Assembly (NCBI GenBank): GCA_017551865.1 | Contig: JAFZKB010000023.1 | Coordinates: 1-64,000 of the forward strand | DNA length: 64,000 bases | Direction: 5' to 3' | Origin: Clostridiales bacterium | Lineage (GTDB): Bacteria > Bacillota > Clostridia > Saccharofermentanales > Saccharofermentanaceae | Part shown: positions 52,562 through 61,266 of the stretch, piece after piece | Numbering within the stretch: the first letter of the stretch is position 1 | How the letters are laid out: every line of letters begins with the position of its first letter | Position numbers and translations under genes: made by a program | The notes under the pieces: model-generated | The model's input: the letters and a program-made list of their open reading frames with translations, nothing else | Told to the model about the DNA's origin: nothing | The model's database searches: none

Positions 52562-54772
52562 TTACTTTCTCTCTCCCAAGTATGCCCTGATTCTCGATGA
52601 GATGACCGAAGCGGTTGTGTCAATGTCGCGATCCCCCTGAAAATACGCAAGGGATTCTTCTATAAAGATACTCCTTACATATGAGTCGTCAAAAACAAAT
52701 CTGGCTTCGGAAAGGAGCTTTTCATAGACATCAAAGCTTCTTTCAGGGTCAGTATTTCTTCTCAACCCAGAAGGAGTAAATGCTGAAAGACGATCTCTAT
52801 CTGTTATGTTAAGCATCTCTTCAGATTCAGCCTTTGTGAATAACGCAAAATTGACTCCTATATCGCGAAGGGGTGTGCCTTTAACATACTCTGCAATACA
52901 GGTCTCCGCTTCTTTTTCGACACAGGACATCCGTATTTGTGCATACTTCTTATCCCTGCTCTGGCCAAGCAGAGCCTCCTCACTCAACGCATATCTTAAG
53001 AATTCTCCCGTAGCTTCCTTCTCTTTTGAATTAACAGAGACAACAAAGCTTCCGTTTGAAAAAGCACGCAGATGATCATATTCGGGATAATAGCATGCGA
53101 TCGGATCCTGACCAAAATACTCGGTCAGAGCCAGATAATAGCCGAATTGTCCGACGGAATTTGTTAAAAATGCAATTTCTCTTGTTTTCAATTGCTCTGC
53201 TATAGCTATATTAGACGGACTGTCTCCCGTATCACATACTGTACAGAAATCTAGATACTCCTTCACCTTTTGGGTATTGATATCCTGAGACAGAAAACTA
53301 TCCCAGAATACTCCGCTCAAATAAAAATCTCCGTTATCTTGGAAAAGATGCTTATACGCTGAAGAATTCAGCATCTGTTTTAAATCATCCCACGTTAAAC
53401 GTCTATCTATAGGATCTTCTTGAGAATGCCACAGAGCGTCTATCTCAAAAAACGGAGAAATAAAGAGAAGTTCTCCTTTCTGATTCTTGCCACTCTCCCA
53501 TGGGCCTTCGAAAAAGTCCGATTCCTTAAAACCAGAATCATTAGACAAAAGCGGAAGCATATCCTGACATACATCAGCTGAAATAAAGCGGGTAGTTGTC
53601 GCCTCGTCAATGTAGAAAAGATCTGCCGCTTCTCCGGTTTGAATATCGGCAATGATCTTGTCCATTTGTTGCTCCATATTCACCTTCTGAACGTTGATTT
53701 TATAAGGAAGTGTCTTGCTGTTCCATTTAAACTGCAGATAATCGATCCAATCCGCCCACGGCAATTCTTCATCAACTACGATCGTGATCGTCGTTATTTC
53801 GATCTCAGTTTCACTGATGATGATCTGATAGAGATTCCATTTTCCCGCTTCGTTCAAGCCGACACACGAAACTACTTCCCCATCAACACTCACCGAATCA
53901 CATGGAACATAGACGCCATTGTTATATAGAGAGATCTGTTTAGTCATGACTGATTTAGCCGCAAAATATCTATACCACACATTATTTACTTCAATTAGAA
54001 GCGACTGGTCACCCAGTTCACCTAAAACAACAATTTCGTCCTCGAGATTTATCTTCTCGATCAGGTAATTAGCTTTCTTGCTAAGGTTCTCACTATCAAG
54101 AGAATAAATTGCCCAGCCTTTGTCATCGATCAAAGACAAGTATAAGATCCCCTCTCCTGATAAGAAGCAGGAGTTGATCCAGACATTATCCGGTGTCCAG
54201 GAATTCCTTTCATTCAGATCCTTGTCAAGTACGGTTATCCGATCCCGATATGCAAGATAGATCATACCGGATCGATCCATCTGAGAAGCAACAAGCTCAT
54301 CACCAGAACCTGAAACTTTACTTCTTCGCATCAGCGCAAACTGAGAATCATACTCAGCTATAACACACTCACGATCTTTACCTGTCCCACGTTCTATAGA
54401 GCAATAATATGCATCGTTCCATTTGTGGATCCCTATAAGATGGTCTCCTTCTTCCAGTTCAAAACTGCATTTGTAATCTGCTTTCCCTGATGTTATTTCA
54501 AAGACAAAAGCAGACGCTGCTTCCTTGTCATCTGCAAAAACGAATTTGGCGTCATTCTTTATCCAAATCGGATTCAGCTCTCCTCTGACTGTGGACATCT
54601 GAACTGTTGAAATCCGATTCAGAAGATCCTCCTCGAGACACAAAAACCGGTTATCGTAACACTTTTCGTCGTCCAGATGTATAATGCCCTTTCTCTTAGA
54701 GCATCCGAACAATGTTGGAAAAACTAACAAAATGCTTAGTACGATAATTCCTACTCTTTTCCAGAGCCTCAT
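52562..54772 (-). CDS. large lipoprotein: propeller-like half plus solute-binding half (paralogue 5, ABC-operon linked)
   Basis: 736 residues with the lipobox TLFGC (Cys24). It is the most diverged family member: the NPHAGKK boundary is missing and the halves join near VVDEELPWADWIDYLQF. The N-terminal half (about 40-325) has blade-like repeats (MRRSKVSGSGDELVASQMDRSGMIYLAYRDRITVLDKDLNER). The solute-binding part shows IIADIQTGEAADLFYIDEA, GELLFISPFFEIDALW and SLAYFQGDRDIDTTASVISSRIRAYL. The start overlaps the ATPase stop by four bases. It is the last gene of the 57825-58220 operon and probably works with the FtsX-like complex as an extracellular partner or sensor (inference). Confidence 0.75.
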   Translation of the reverse strand: MRLWKRVGIIVLSILLVFPTLFGCSKRKGIIHLDDEKCYDNRFLCLEEDLLNRISTVQMSTVRGELNPIWIKNDAKFVFADDKEAASAFVFEITSGKADYKCSFELEEGDHLIGIHKWNDAYYCSIERGTGKDRECVIAEYDSQFALMRRSKVSGSGDELVASQMDRSGMIYLAYRDRITVLDKDLNERNSWTPDNVWINSCFLSGEGILYLSLIDDKGWAIYSLDSENLSKKANYLIEKINLEDEIVVLGELGDQSLLIEVNNVWYRYFAAKSVMTKQISLYNNGVYVPCDSVSVDGEVVSCVGLNEAGKWNLYQIIISETEIEITTITIVVDEELPWADWIDYLQFKWNSKTLPYKINVQKVNMEQQMDKIIADIQTGEAADLFYIDEATTTRFISADVCQDMLPLLSNDSGFKESDFFEGPWESGKNQKGELLFISPFFEIDALWHSQEDPIDRRLTWDDLKQMLNSSAYKHLFQDNGDFYLSGVFWDSFLSQDINTQKVKEYLDFCTVCDTGDSPSNIAIAEQLKTREIAFLTNSVGQFGYYLALTEYFGQDPIACYYPEYDHLRAFSNGSFVVSVNSKEKEATGEFLRYALSEEALLGQSRDKKYAQIRMSCVEKEAETCIAEYVKGTPLRDIGVNFALFTKAESEEMLNITDRDRLSAFTPSGLRRNTDPERSFDVYEKLLSEARFVFDDSYVRSIFIEESLAYFQGDRDIDTTASVISSRIRAYLGERK

Positions 54773-55455
54773 GGATGACGATATTCCTCCGTAATTCTCC
54801 CATCGCTGATATGGATCACACGAGTTGCATATTTTTCAAACTCCTCATCGTGAGTAACGACTACGATGGTCTTCCCCTTCGTCTGGATATCGTGAAATAA
54901 TCCGCATATCTCCTCTTTGTTTTTAGAATCCAGTTGACCGGTCGGTTCATCCGCAAGAATGATCCTCGGATCATTACATAGAGCACGAGCGATTGCAACT
55001 CTTTGCTTCTGTCCTCCGGAAAGCTTGCTGACAATACGTTTGTATTGGCTTTTCATTCCTACGGTTTCCAGTATTTCCAGTATTCTTTCTTTGTCAGACT
55101 TGTATTTTTTATTGGAAAAATAGAGTGGAACCATGCAGTTATCGTATGCCGAACGGTATTCTATTAATCCGAAATCCTGAAGAACGATACCGATCATCTC
55201 GTTTCTGATCCGGGCTTTCTTCGCATCACTCCAGGATGTTGTCTCGGCGCCATCCATTAACATGCTTCCGGATGTCGGAGAGTCCAGCAATCCCAAAATA
55301 TGTAGAAGTGTAGATTTCCCGGAACCGGATACCCCGCGCACCACAAGAAACTCCCCCTCGTCGAGCGAGAGATCAAATTCATCAAGTGCCCGGATCTCAC
55401 CCTCTTCTTTAGGATGATAGATTTTACTTACCTTTTTTAATTCTAAGATAGACAT
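54769..55455 (-). CDS. ABC transporter ATP-binding protein, MacB/LolD type
   Basis: 228 residues from the ATG at 55455, one base after the stop of the permease. Walker A is [19 protein letters not shown], the Q-loop is [19 protein letters not shown], the signature is [19 protein letters not shown], Walker B is [12 protein letters not shown] and the switch is VVVTHDEEF. The Q-loop and RSAYDN region match the TIGR03608-type ATPases of lactococcin-972-like bacteriocin operons and MacB/LolD proteins generally. With two FtsX-type permeases it forms an MacB-like mechanotransmission complex that works by long-range conformational change rather than by carrying solutes through the membrane. Confidence 0.92.
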   Translation of the reverse strand: MSILELKKVSKIYHPKEEGEIRALDEFDLSLDEGEFLVVRGVSGSGKSTLLHILGLLDSPTSGSMLMDGAETTSWSDAKKARIRNEMIGIVLQDFGLIEYRSAYDNCMVPLYFSNKKYKSDKERILEILETVGMKSQYKRIVSKLSGGQKQRVAIARALCNDPRIILADEPTGQLDSKNKEEICGLFHDIQTKGKTIVVVTHDEEFEKYATRVIHISDGRITEEYRHP

Positions 55456-55456
55456 A

Positions 55457-56749
55457 TCATTCACCTCGGAGCAATTCAATCGGATCCTTCCGAACACCAG
55501 AAAGAATGATCGGAATGGTTACCAGTAAAAGCATGAATAAGTAAACCGCACAAACAGTCAGAAAGTATTTGGGTCTGGCATAAATACTGCTCATTCCAAA
55601 GAAACTCATTATCTGATCTTTATATACCCAGCTGATCATAACTCCCAGCAACGTGCCTGGAAGAAGCATCGTATTTGTCAATATCACAGCTCTTCTCCAA
55701 CTGCAACCATAGAAATAATACGCCAGTCTCTCATTCTTTTTTGTCCATAGGCCCTGCGTCACGACCACCAGAGTCAGGATCACACCGACCAGAATTATTC
55801 CCGCTTCCACCTTCCTGAAGATGCGTATCTCCGTCTCATGCGTCTGAATATAATCCTCTTCACAGCTCTGAAAGGTTTTGCAATTTCGACTGATCTCCCG
55901 AGGGAGAGAGTCTATAATCTCCTGCTGAGAATAACCATCTTTAGGAATCAGAATCAAAATTGTATTATCGCTGTCAGGATTAGACCACTTTGTATTCTTC
56001 CCTTGAAAACTTATATGATCCGCTATAGCAATGCATAACTGATAAGGATCGGAATCTTCAAGGTTCTCCGCATATTGTCTTATCCATTCAGATGGCCGCA
56101 AGAAACGGTGTTCGAGCCAGCTATTATAAGATATGTGGTACAAATTACGCTCATGCAAAACCAATGAATCCCGATGAAAAAAACCTACAACCGTAAGCCT
56201 ATACTTTGTCAGTTTGCTACTAAGTGTCGGATCGTCAGACACCAGTGATTCTTCCCTGGCTATTTCATCCACACCAGTCACTTCAATAACATCACCCACC
56301 TTGAAAAGGCTCATCATGTTATCAGTCAATATCACTTCATTCTCTGTGTCCGAAGGAAGCCGGCCTTCAACCAATTCCACAACTCCCGATCTTTCCAGCA
56401 GATCCCCATACTCAAAGATTGCCATATCTATGCCTGCTTCCTCGCATGAGGGTTTAAAAACCGGACACGAATCATATTCAATTCTGTCAATCATATCGTT
56501 CTCTTTAAGTATGTTCATAACACGGTCAAAGGACTCCGGTTTGGATCGATTTGGATTCAGATATAAAACACCCTGGTCGAATCCATATGTATAAAATGCT
56601 TCTTTTTCGCTATAAAACTTCTCGCGTTGAGCCATAAGGCTCATCCCCCCGGACATGACTATAAAGGTCAGCACGAAAAGGAATATATTGAAATAGACAG
56701 ACCCGATCCAGATAGATATCAGGCACTTGCATTTACGTACTATTCTCAT
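55457..56749 (-). CDS. FtsX/MacB-like permease, second of the pair
   Basis: 430 residues. TM1 is at about 11-33, followed by a large extracytoplasmic domain (about 40-305) with the MacB-like pattern VVELVEGRLPSDTENEVILTDNMMSLFKVGDVIEV. Three C-terminal segments lie at about 315-338, 358-380 and 395-418. The conserved cytosolic loop is changed to KKNERLAYYFYGCSWRRAVILT, the region that contacts the ATPase. The end RKDPIELLRGE is typical of the family. The gene is longer than the first permease, so a heterodimer is likely. It overlaps the previous stop by four bases. Confidence 0.88.
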   Translation of the reverse strand: MRIVRKCKCLISIWIGSVYFNIFLFVLTFIVMSGGMSLMAQREKFYSEKEAFYTYGFDQGVLYLNPNRSKPESFDRVMNILKENDMIDRIEYDSCPVFKPSCEEAGIDMAIFEYGDLLERSGVVELVEGRLPSDTENEVILTDNMMSLFKVGDVIEVTGVDEIAREESLVSDDPTLSSKLTKYRLTVVGFFHRDSLVLHERNLYHISYNSWLEHRFLRPSEWIRQYAENLEDSDPYQLCIAIADHISFQGKNTKWSNPDSDNTILILIPKDGYSQQEIIDSLPREISRNCKTFQSCEEDYIQTHETEIRIFRKVEAGIILVGVILTLVVVTQGLWTKKNERLAYYFYGCSWRRAVILTNTMLLPGTLLGVMISWVYKDQIMSFFGMSSIYARPKYFLTVCAVYLFMLLLVTIPIILSGVRKDPIELLRGE

Positions 56750-57828
56750 GCAAACTCCTTGTCAACACGTATTCTCCCGCCATTGCGCATTCTCTGTTCA
56801 ATCAGGACCAAGCCCCACATAAATAGTATTGCTGCGAGTTGGATGCCAATATTACTCACATAGAAAAGCGGTCCCATCACTTGATCCCCCATATAGTCCG
56901 AGAAATAATTACAGAGGAAAAACAGAAGTGACGCCGCAGCCACTGAAGCAGACCAGTATAGTAAAATCCTTCGCAAAAAAGCACCGGCAATCTGTCTTCT
57001 CTTTGCTCCACAGATCCGGAATATCGCATACTCCCGCTGTTTCGACAGATACATAAAACGAACGATTCCAAGCAACGAAAAAACACAAGGCATCATTATG
57101 AACAAGGTGATGATTTCAAGGTATGTTGAGATCGTTTTAACTGTTGAGCCACTGTCCGCCTCCTGTTTTTCAATCGTACCTAAACCGGAAGATAGATATG
57201 AGAGTAGCCGTTTCTCCTCAACGGAGGAGAGTTCCTTTTTGTATTGGAAAGAAACAAAACCAATTGGGGAATTCGTCGATTGGAACAGATCTGTTGTAAC
57301 AACACATATGTATGGACTATATCGTATATTTAGCTGCATATCCACTTCTGCTTTCCGCAGGGTAAAGTAGTCCTCAACACCATCAACAGTCAGAAGAACC
57401 GTATCCCCTTCATCAAAGGGAAGCATATTAAAATCGTTACCGAGGAAAACGATCTCCCCAGATTTCGGAATCTCATCTGATTCTTCAAAACGACCTTCAG
57501 CTGGGGTTCCATAAAACGAATATATGTCAATTTGTTCGCACTGATCATCTTCCGGTCCATATTGCAGAACAGATTTCGGTTTCCCCAGAAGGACATCCTC
57601 ATATTGAGGAATATTCCCAGGATAATCAGCAAGAATCTGTTCCAATCTTTCAAAAGAAGTAATACCGGTTACAAATGAATACGTCGAGAAGTATTGGGGC
57701 GTTACTTGTTTCGAAGCATAGTATCTCACTTCACTTATCAGCATAAACTGAACGAAGAGCAGGACAAATATACAACTTGCAAATAAAAAAGGTATCTTTC
57801 GCATTTTAAAAGTATGAAAGAGATTCAT
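56746..57828 (-). CDS. FtsX/MacB-like permease, first of the pair
   Basis: About 360 residues from the ATG at 57828 (a TTG 15 bases upstream is possible). TM1 is at about 10-30. An ectodomain follows (about 35-240), with GEIVFLGNDFNMLPFDEGDTVLLTVDGVEDYF. Three C-terminal segments (YLEIITLFIMMPCVFSLLGIV, LLYWSASVAAASLLFFLCNY and IGIQLAAILFMWGLVLI) bracket KQREYAIFRICGAKRRQI, the FtsX-family REYxIxRxxGAKRRQI loop. It begins at an ATGA overlap with the secreted-protein gene. It has no peptidase domain, so it is not a self-processing exporter. Confidence 0.88.
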   Translation of the reverse strand: MNLFHTFKMRKIPFLFASCIFVLLFVQFMLISEVRYYASKQVTPQYFSTYSFVTGITSFERLEQILADYPGNIPQYEDVLLGKPKSVLQYGPEDDQCEQIDIYSFYGTPAEGRFEESDEIPKSGEIVFLGNDFNMLPFDEGDTVLLTVDGVEDYFTLRKAEVDMQLNIRYSPYICVVTTDLFQSTNSPIGFVSFQYKKELSSVEEKRLLSYLSSGLGTIEKQEADSGSTVKTISTYLEIITLFIMMPCVFSLLGIVRFMYLSKQREYAIFRICGAKRRQIAGAFLRRILLYWSASVAAASLLFFLCNYFSDYMGDQVMGPLFYVSNIGIQLAAILFMWGLVLIEQRMRNGGRIRVDKEFA

Positions 57829-58220
57829 CCTTCTTGCCACCAAGGATCGTAATATACGTATGTATTATCCTTAATCTTCACAGCTCTACCAGCAACACGA
57901 TAAATACCGTAATTTGCAGACCAGTACGAGTTTGTTTCAACATATCTGGTTTTTGTGGACGACATCCAACCTAAACAAAAACCATGCATACTAACGCCTT
58001 CTAGCAACTTAGCGCCATCGTATATTTCCGCTTCTAAAAGATAATAGTCTGGAACCACCGTCTCACGATTATAATTGATTTTTGCTCGACAATAATGCTT
58101 CGGAAAACCTTTGTATCCGGAACCGCTGTCCGTTATAAGCCAGTCAGAAGCAGCACACACACGGGGTACAAAACATCCCAAAAGGGAACACAAAAAGAGG
58201 GCGAATACTACCTTTCTCAT
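57825..58220 (-). CDS. small secreted protein at the head of the ABC operon
   Basis: 131 residues, with AGGAGG nine bases before the ATG. The signal peptide MRKVVFALFLCSLLGCFVPRVCA-ASD has a clear type I cleavage site, leaving about 106 residues. The mature part is beta-rich with many Tyr and Trp (YYLLEAEIYDGAKLLEGVS, WMSSTKTRYVETNSYWSANY, YRVAGRAVKIKDNTYVYYDPWW) and only two Cys (HYCRAK and HGFCLGW), which might pair. I do not recognise the family. Its position as first gene of an FtsX/ATPase operon parallels the layout of lactococcin-972-type bacteriocin loci, where a secreted protein is followed by immunity or export genes. A bacteriocin or a secreted ligand is therefore possible (inference). 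Confidence 0.75.
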   Translation of the reverse strand: MRKVVFALFLCSLLGCFVPRVCAASDWLITDSGSGYKGFPKHYCRAKINYNRETVVPDYYLLEAEIYDGAKLLEGVSMHGFCLGWMSSTKTRYVETNSYWSANYGIYRVAGRAVKIKDNTYVYYDPWWQEG

Positions 58221-58251
58221 AAGCCAATGCCTCCTAGTATGTCAACCCCAC

Positions 58252-58288
58252 TTATTTGATATTAGCACACCTCTGAAAAACAAGTCAA
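58252..58288 (-). promoter_or_regulatory. promoter of the secreted-protein/FtsX/ABC operon
   Basis: On the minus strand TTGACT (58288-58283) is followed by an 18-base spacer and TAATAT (58264-58259), with TGC directly upstream as an extended -10. The -35 overlaps the stop of the upstream gene. The transcript would start about 30 bases before the ribosome site. Confidence 0.7.
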
Positions 58289-59592
58289 CAGGAATCGAGG
58301 TTATCCTCGTAGGTCCATCCGTCTGTTTCGTTTTCCTGAAGGAATTTTCGCAGCTCTTCAACGGTGCCTGGTGCGTCCACCCAGTCACCCAGATGGAACG
58401 GATGATATACTTTATTCATCAGCACTCTGGTCTGTAACTGTCCACCTTCATATAGGCCGTTAAAGCCGAGATACCAGTATATGCTCCGATTCACCGGCGA
58501 AGACTGGTTGAAATCTGTGATATCAAAGCGGAAAATAACATATACGCGGTTCATTCCTTTATTCGGCGAAACAGTAAAAACCAGACCGGCATACTCTATG
58601 TTGTCCACTCTTATACCACTGTCCTGGACGCCTTCAAAGACGCCCGAGATCTCCTGCCATATGTAACCGCCCTTTTCGAGGTCTCTTTCCATAGCCGGAG
58701 TGATCTGCCCGATCGATGTGAGCACAGGATGAACCTCATCGCTTCCGCCTTCAAACGGCTGTATGAGTGACTTGTCGATCTTTTTCTCTCTCACGGTATT
58801 TCTTTCTGCTGCTTCCGTGAACAGATAATCCACGTCCAGACATCCCTGAGCCGACCAGTTTTCAAAGCTGAGGGTGGTCCACATCTGTTCTGTCTCCGAA
58901 GTGTCGACCGTTCCGTCCTGACATACATCGGTAAATCCGTGCATCCAGAAATACTGCCGTTTCACAGGCTGATCTCCTGTGTTATCCGTCAGCAGCACCT
59001 GATAGACCATCTGGATCATATCCTTTTCATCGTGATCCGGTCCGGTATAATCGATACATTGCCGGATCATGCCGATATAATTCATTTGATCGATCGTGAC
59101 CTGATCCGGAATACCATCCTCACCTGAATTGCCATCCTCCCGGATGACTTTTCTCGAATGTTCATCCATGATCTTGATCTGTTCATCCGTGATCTGGTTT
59201 AACGAATTCACGGATACATGCTGTCCGGCCGGATCCGCTGCAGGCGCAGTTGTCGGAGCAGATGTCGCGGAAGTCTCCTTCGTTTCCGTCTCATCTTCCG
59301 TTTCTGTCTCGACCATTTCCTCGAATTCGTCCGGCTCGGTTTCTTTCTTATTTTTGGAAAAAGCACCTGTCGTGATAAGCACCGCCGCGGTGACCGCACC
59401 TGCCACGATAATGACGGCAAGCGTTCCGAACAGGATCATCTTTCTCCGATGCGCTTTCGAAGATGCCTTCCCGGTCTCATTTTCCGACGACTCCGTTCCC
59501 AAAGGGATCTTGGGTTCCGGATACTTCTGAGCAAAAGTTTCCGGCGACAGAATAGGTGAAAGTGATTTTTCGTTCGGCTCGTTTTCGTTCAT
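58285..59592 (-). CDS. membrane-anchored protein with two related extracytoplasmic domains
   Basis: About 435 residues. The cytosolic tail of about 50 residues is charged, one transmembrane segment lies at about 51-75, and a Thr/Glu-rich stalk (about 80-125) follows. The ectodomain appears to hold two related halves: MNYIGMIRQCIDYTGPDHDEKDMIQMVYQVLL ... RQYFWMHGFTDVCQDGTV and IEYAGLVFTVSPNKGMNRVYVIFRFDI ... RSIYWYLGFNGLYEGGQL. I do not recognise the domain. The second ATG (59592) is chosen because AGGGGG lies eight bases before it. The gene stands 64 bases upstream of the ABC operon on the same strand, though that operon has its own promoter. Confidence 0.65.
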   Translation of the reverse strand: MNENEPNEKSLSPILSPETFAQKYPEPKIPLGTESSENETGKASSKAHRRKMILFGTLAVIIVAGAVTAAVLITTGAFSKNKKETEPDEFEEMVETETEDETETKETSATSAPTTAPAADPAGQHVSVNSLNQITDEQIKIMDEHSRKVIREDGNSGEDGIPDQVTIDQMNYIGMIRQCIDYTGPDHDEKDMIQMVYQVLLTDNTGDQPVKRQYFWMHGFTDVCQDGTVDTSETEQMWTTLSFENWSAQGCLDVDYLFTEAAERNTVREKKIDKSLIQPFEGGSDEVHPVLTSIGQITPAMERDLEKGGYIWQEISGVFEGVQDSGIRVDNIEYAGLVFTVSPNKGMNRVYVIFRFDITDFNQSSPVNRSIYWYLGFNGLYEGGQLQTRVLMNKVYHPFHLGDWVDAPGTVEELRKFLQENETDGWTYEDNLDSC

Positions 59593-59656
59593 GGCCATGT
59601 CCCCCTTAAGTGGCTGTTGTTATCTTTCTTCTATAGAGGCTGATCGTATCCTGCTG

Positions 59657-61057
59657 CTAATTCGATTCATGGGTATGTTTTCCAGCTTGTTTTCCGGGAG
59701 GAGCGGGCCAGTCCATAACTACCGCGAACTCGGTCGTGAGGTGTCTTTTCATGGTTCTGCCTTCGCCGTTACCCTCCGGATCTATGTATGAATAGAAGAG
59801 CCAGTCACCGACGAGCATGATCTCCCGGTTTTCGATATTATCAACTTCAAAGATGTGATCTTCATCGTAATTTTTGCAGATCACTCCATCTTCTCCCACC
59901 GCAAAGATTATGTTTGCAGCCGTCCAGAAGATCGCGCCATCGATCACATTTACCGAGCCGGCCGGATAAGCCTGGATAAATGTCGTTTCACTGCCATCTA
60001 GAGCCACGCGGTAGAATCCTCTCAGGATCCTCCCGTAATCGTCCTCTTTGTTTTTATGCGGATCATAATATGAGGTAAAGCTGATTCCGTCGACCTCAAG
60101 ATCCGGATCCGTGAGGAGTTTCATGTCGGCAGTCTGTTTCATTTCTCCGTAGAAGTAGAGATTCTTCCCGTCCGAAAAGAACACTTTGTCATTACCGGCC
60201 GTCGCCTCCGGTAAGATCTCCGTCTTATTGCTTCCGTTCAGATCCATGGAATAGATCTTCCCGTAAAGAAGTCCATCGTCTTTTTCTTCTTTCGGATCGG
60301 AAAAGAGGATCTTATCGTCACTTACGCAGAAACTGATCTCTACATCCTGATTCTTGTTCTGCGCAGTATAAAGGACTTTCGGGTTACTGCCATCCGGATC
60401 ACATTTTACGATGGAGCTGTCCTGCCCTAAGTAAAGTGAGTCCTCATACGGGATCATGCGGGTGATATTTCCTTCTACTACATCTTCCACGGAATAGTCC
60501 GTAAGATCGATCCGCTTGATCTCGGTCTGATCCTCCCTGAAATACAGATACTTATCGTAAAGAGTCAGCATATCCAGTTCATGGTCATTCCCCTTTTCCG
60601 GCTTGGCCGAATAGATGAAATAGCACTGCCCGGTAGATAAACTCTCCATTTCGATACAGATCAAATGCTTATCGGGATGCACAACATAATACTGATACTC
60701 GCTGTTTCCTGTGGCAATGGCTCCGTTACAGAAATTTCCGTACCCGAGTCTTTCGGGTTGCGGCGGATTCTTCAGGGAGCCATCCGGATTCGTAGCTACC
60801 GGCGGCTTTGCCATATTTATCTCATAATCCGAATAATTGAGATCGACAGTAGTTGCAGCAGTTTTTTCGGATGCCTTCTTCTCGGACCCGGCCGTCTCTT
60901 TATCCGTCTCTTCAGAAGAAACAGATTCAGCAGAAGCTTCGGCCTCCCATTCCTTCCCCTTTTCCGTCTCGTCACTTTTCTTTTTGCATCCCGCGCAAAG
61001 AGCGAGGCCGGATGCTAATGCCATTACCAATAAAACAGAACTGATTTTTCGTTTCAT
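59657..61057 (-). CDS. lipoprotein with DUF5050-type beta-propeller-like domain
   Basis: 466 residues from the ATG at 61057, with AGGTGG five bases upstream. The lipobox is LCAGC (Cys24), followed by a Ser/Glu/Thr linker to about residue 80. The rest carries DUF5050-like strands: YDKYLYFREDQTEIKRIDLTDYSVE, YEDSLYLGQDSSIVKCDPDGSNPKVLYTA and SDGKNLYFYGEMKQTADMKLLT, a pattern of surface beta-propellers in Firmicutes. It probably presents a binding surface outside the membrane. It is upstream of, and on the same strand as, the anchored protein at 58285, with 64 bases between them. Confidence 0.8.
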   Translation of the reverse strand: MKRKISSVLLVMALASGLALCAGCKKKSDETEKGKEWEAEASAESVSSEETDKETAGSEKKASEKTAATTVDLNYSDYEINMAKPPVATNPDGSLKNPPQPERLGYGNFCNGAIATGNSEYQYYVVHPDKHLICIEMESLSTGQCYFIYSAKPEKGNDHELDMLTLYDKYLYFREDQTEIKRIDLTDYSVEDVVEGNITRMIPYEDSLYLGQDSSIVKCDPDGSNPKVLYTAQNKNQDVEISFCVSDDKILFSDPKEEKDDGLLYGKIYSMDLNGSNKTEILPEATAGNDKVFFSDGKNLYFYGEMKQTADMKLLTDPDLEVDGISFTSYYDPHKNKEDDYGRILRGFYRVALDGSETTFIQAYPAGSVNVIDGAIFWTAANIIFAVGEDGVICKNYDEDHIFEVDNIENREIMLVGDWLFYSYIDPEGNGEGRTMKRHLTTEFAVVMDWPAPPGKQAGKHTHESN

Positions 61058-61211
61058 AATAACCACCTGTCCCCAAATAAATAAACCAACACGATTTCGT
61101 AATTTCATAGTATCAGGGAAGATTTGTCACTAAGTGAGAAGAACGTCATGAAACAAAACTTACTATACAATATTGAAAATAACTATTCTCTCATAGTGTC
61201 TATCCTGTCAC

Positions 61212-61238
61212 TTGAAAAAGGTGGAGCTTTCGTATAAT
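61212..61238 (+). promoter_or_regulatory. possible promoter of the metalloprotease-like lipoprotein
   Basis: TTGAAA (61212-61217) and TATAAT (61233-61238) are good hexamers, but the spacer is only 15 bases, so activity may need an activator. The gene starts 29 bases later. Confidence 0.4.
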
Positions 61239-61266
61239 CGGCATATCACGAAAGGAGACATGGGAT

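Noticed and set aside
57825..58220. Secreted protein as a lactococcin 972 bacteriocin
   Set aside because: The sequence and length of the mature part do not show the lactococcin 972 pattern, and the long DUF1430-type partner is absent. Only the operon layout is similar.
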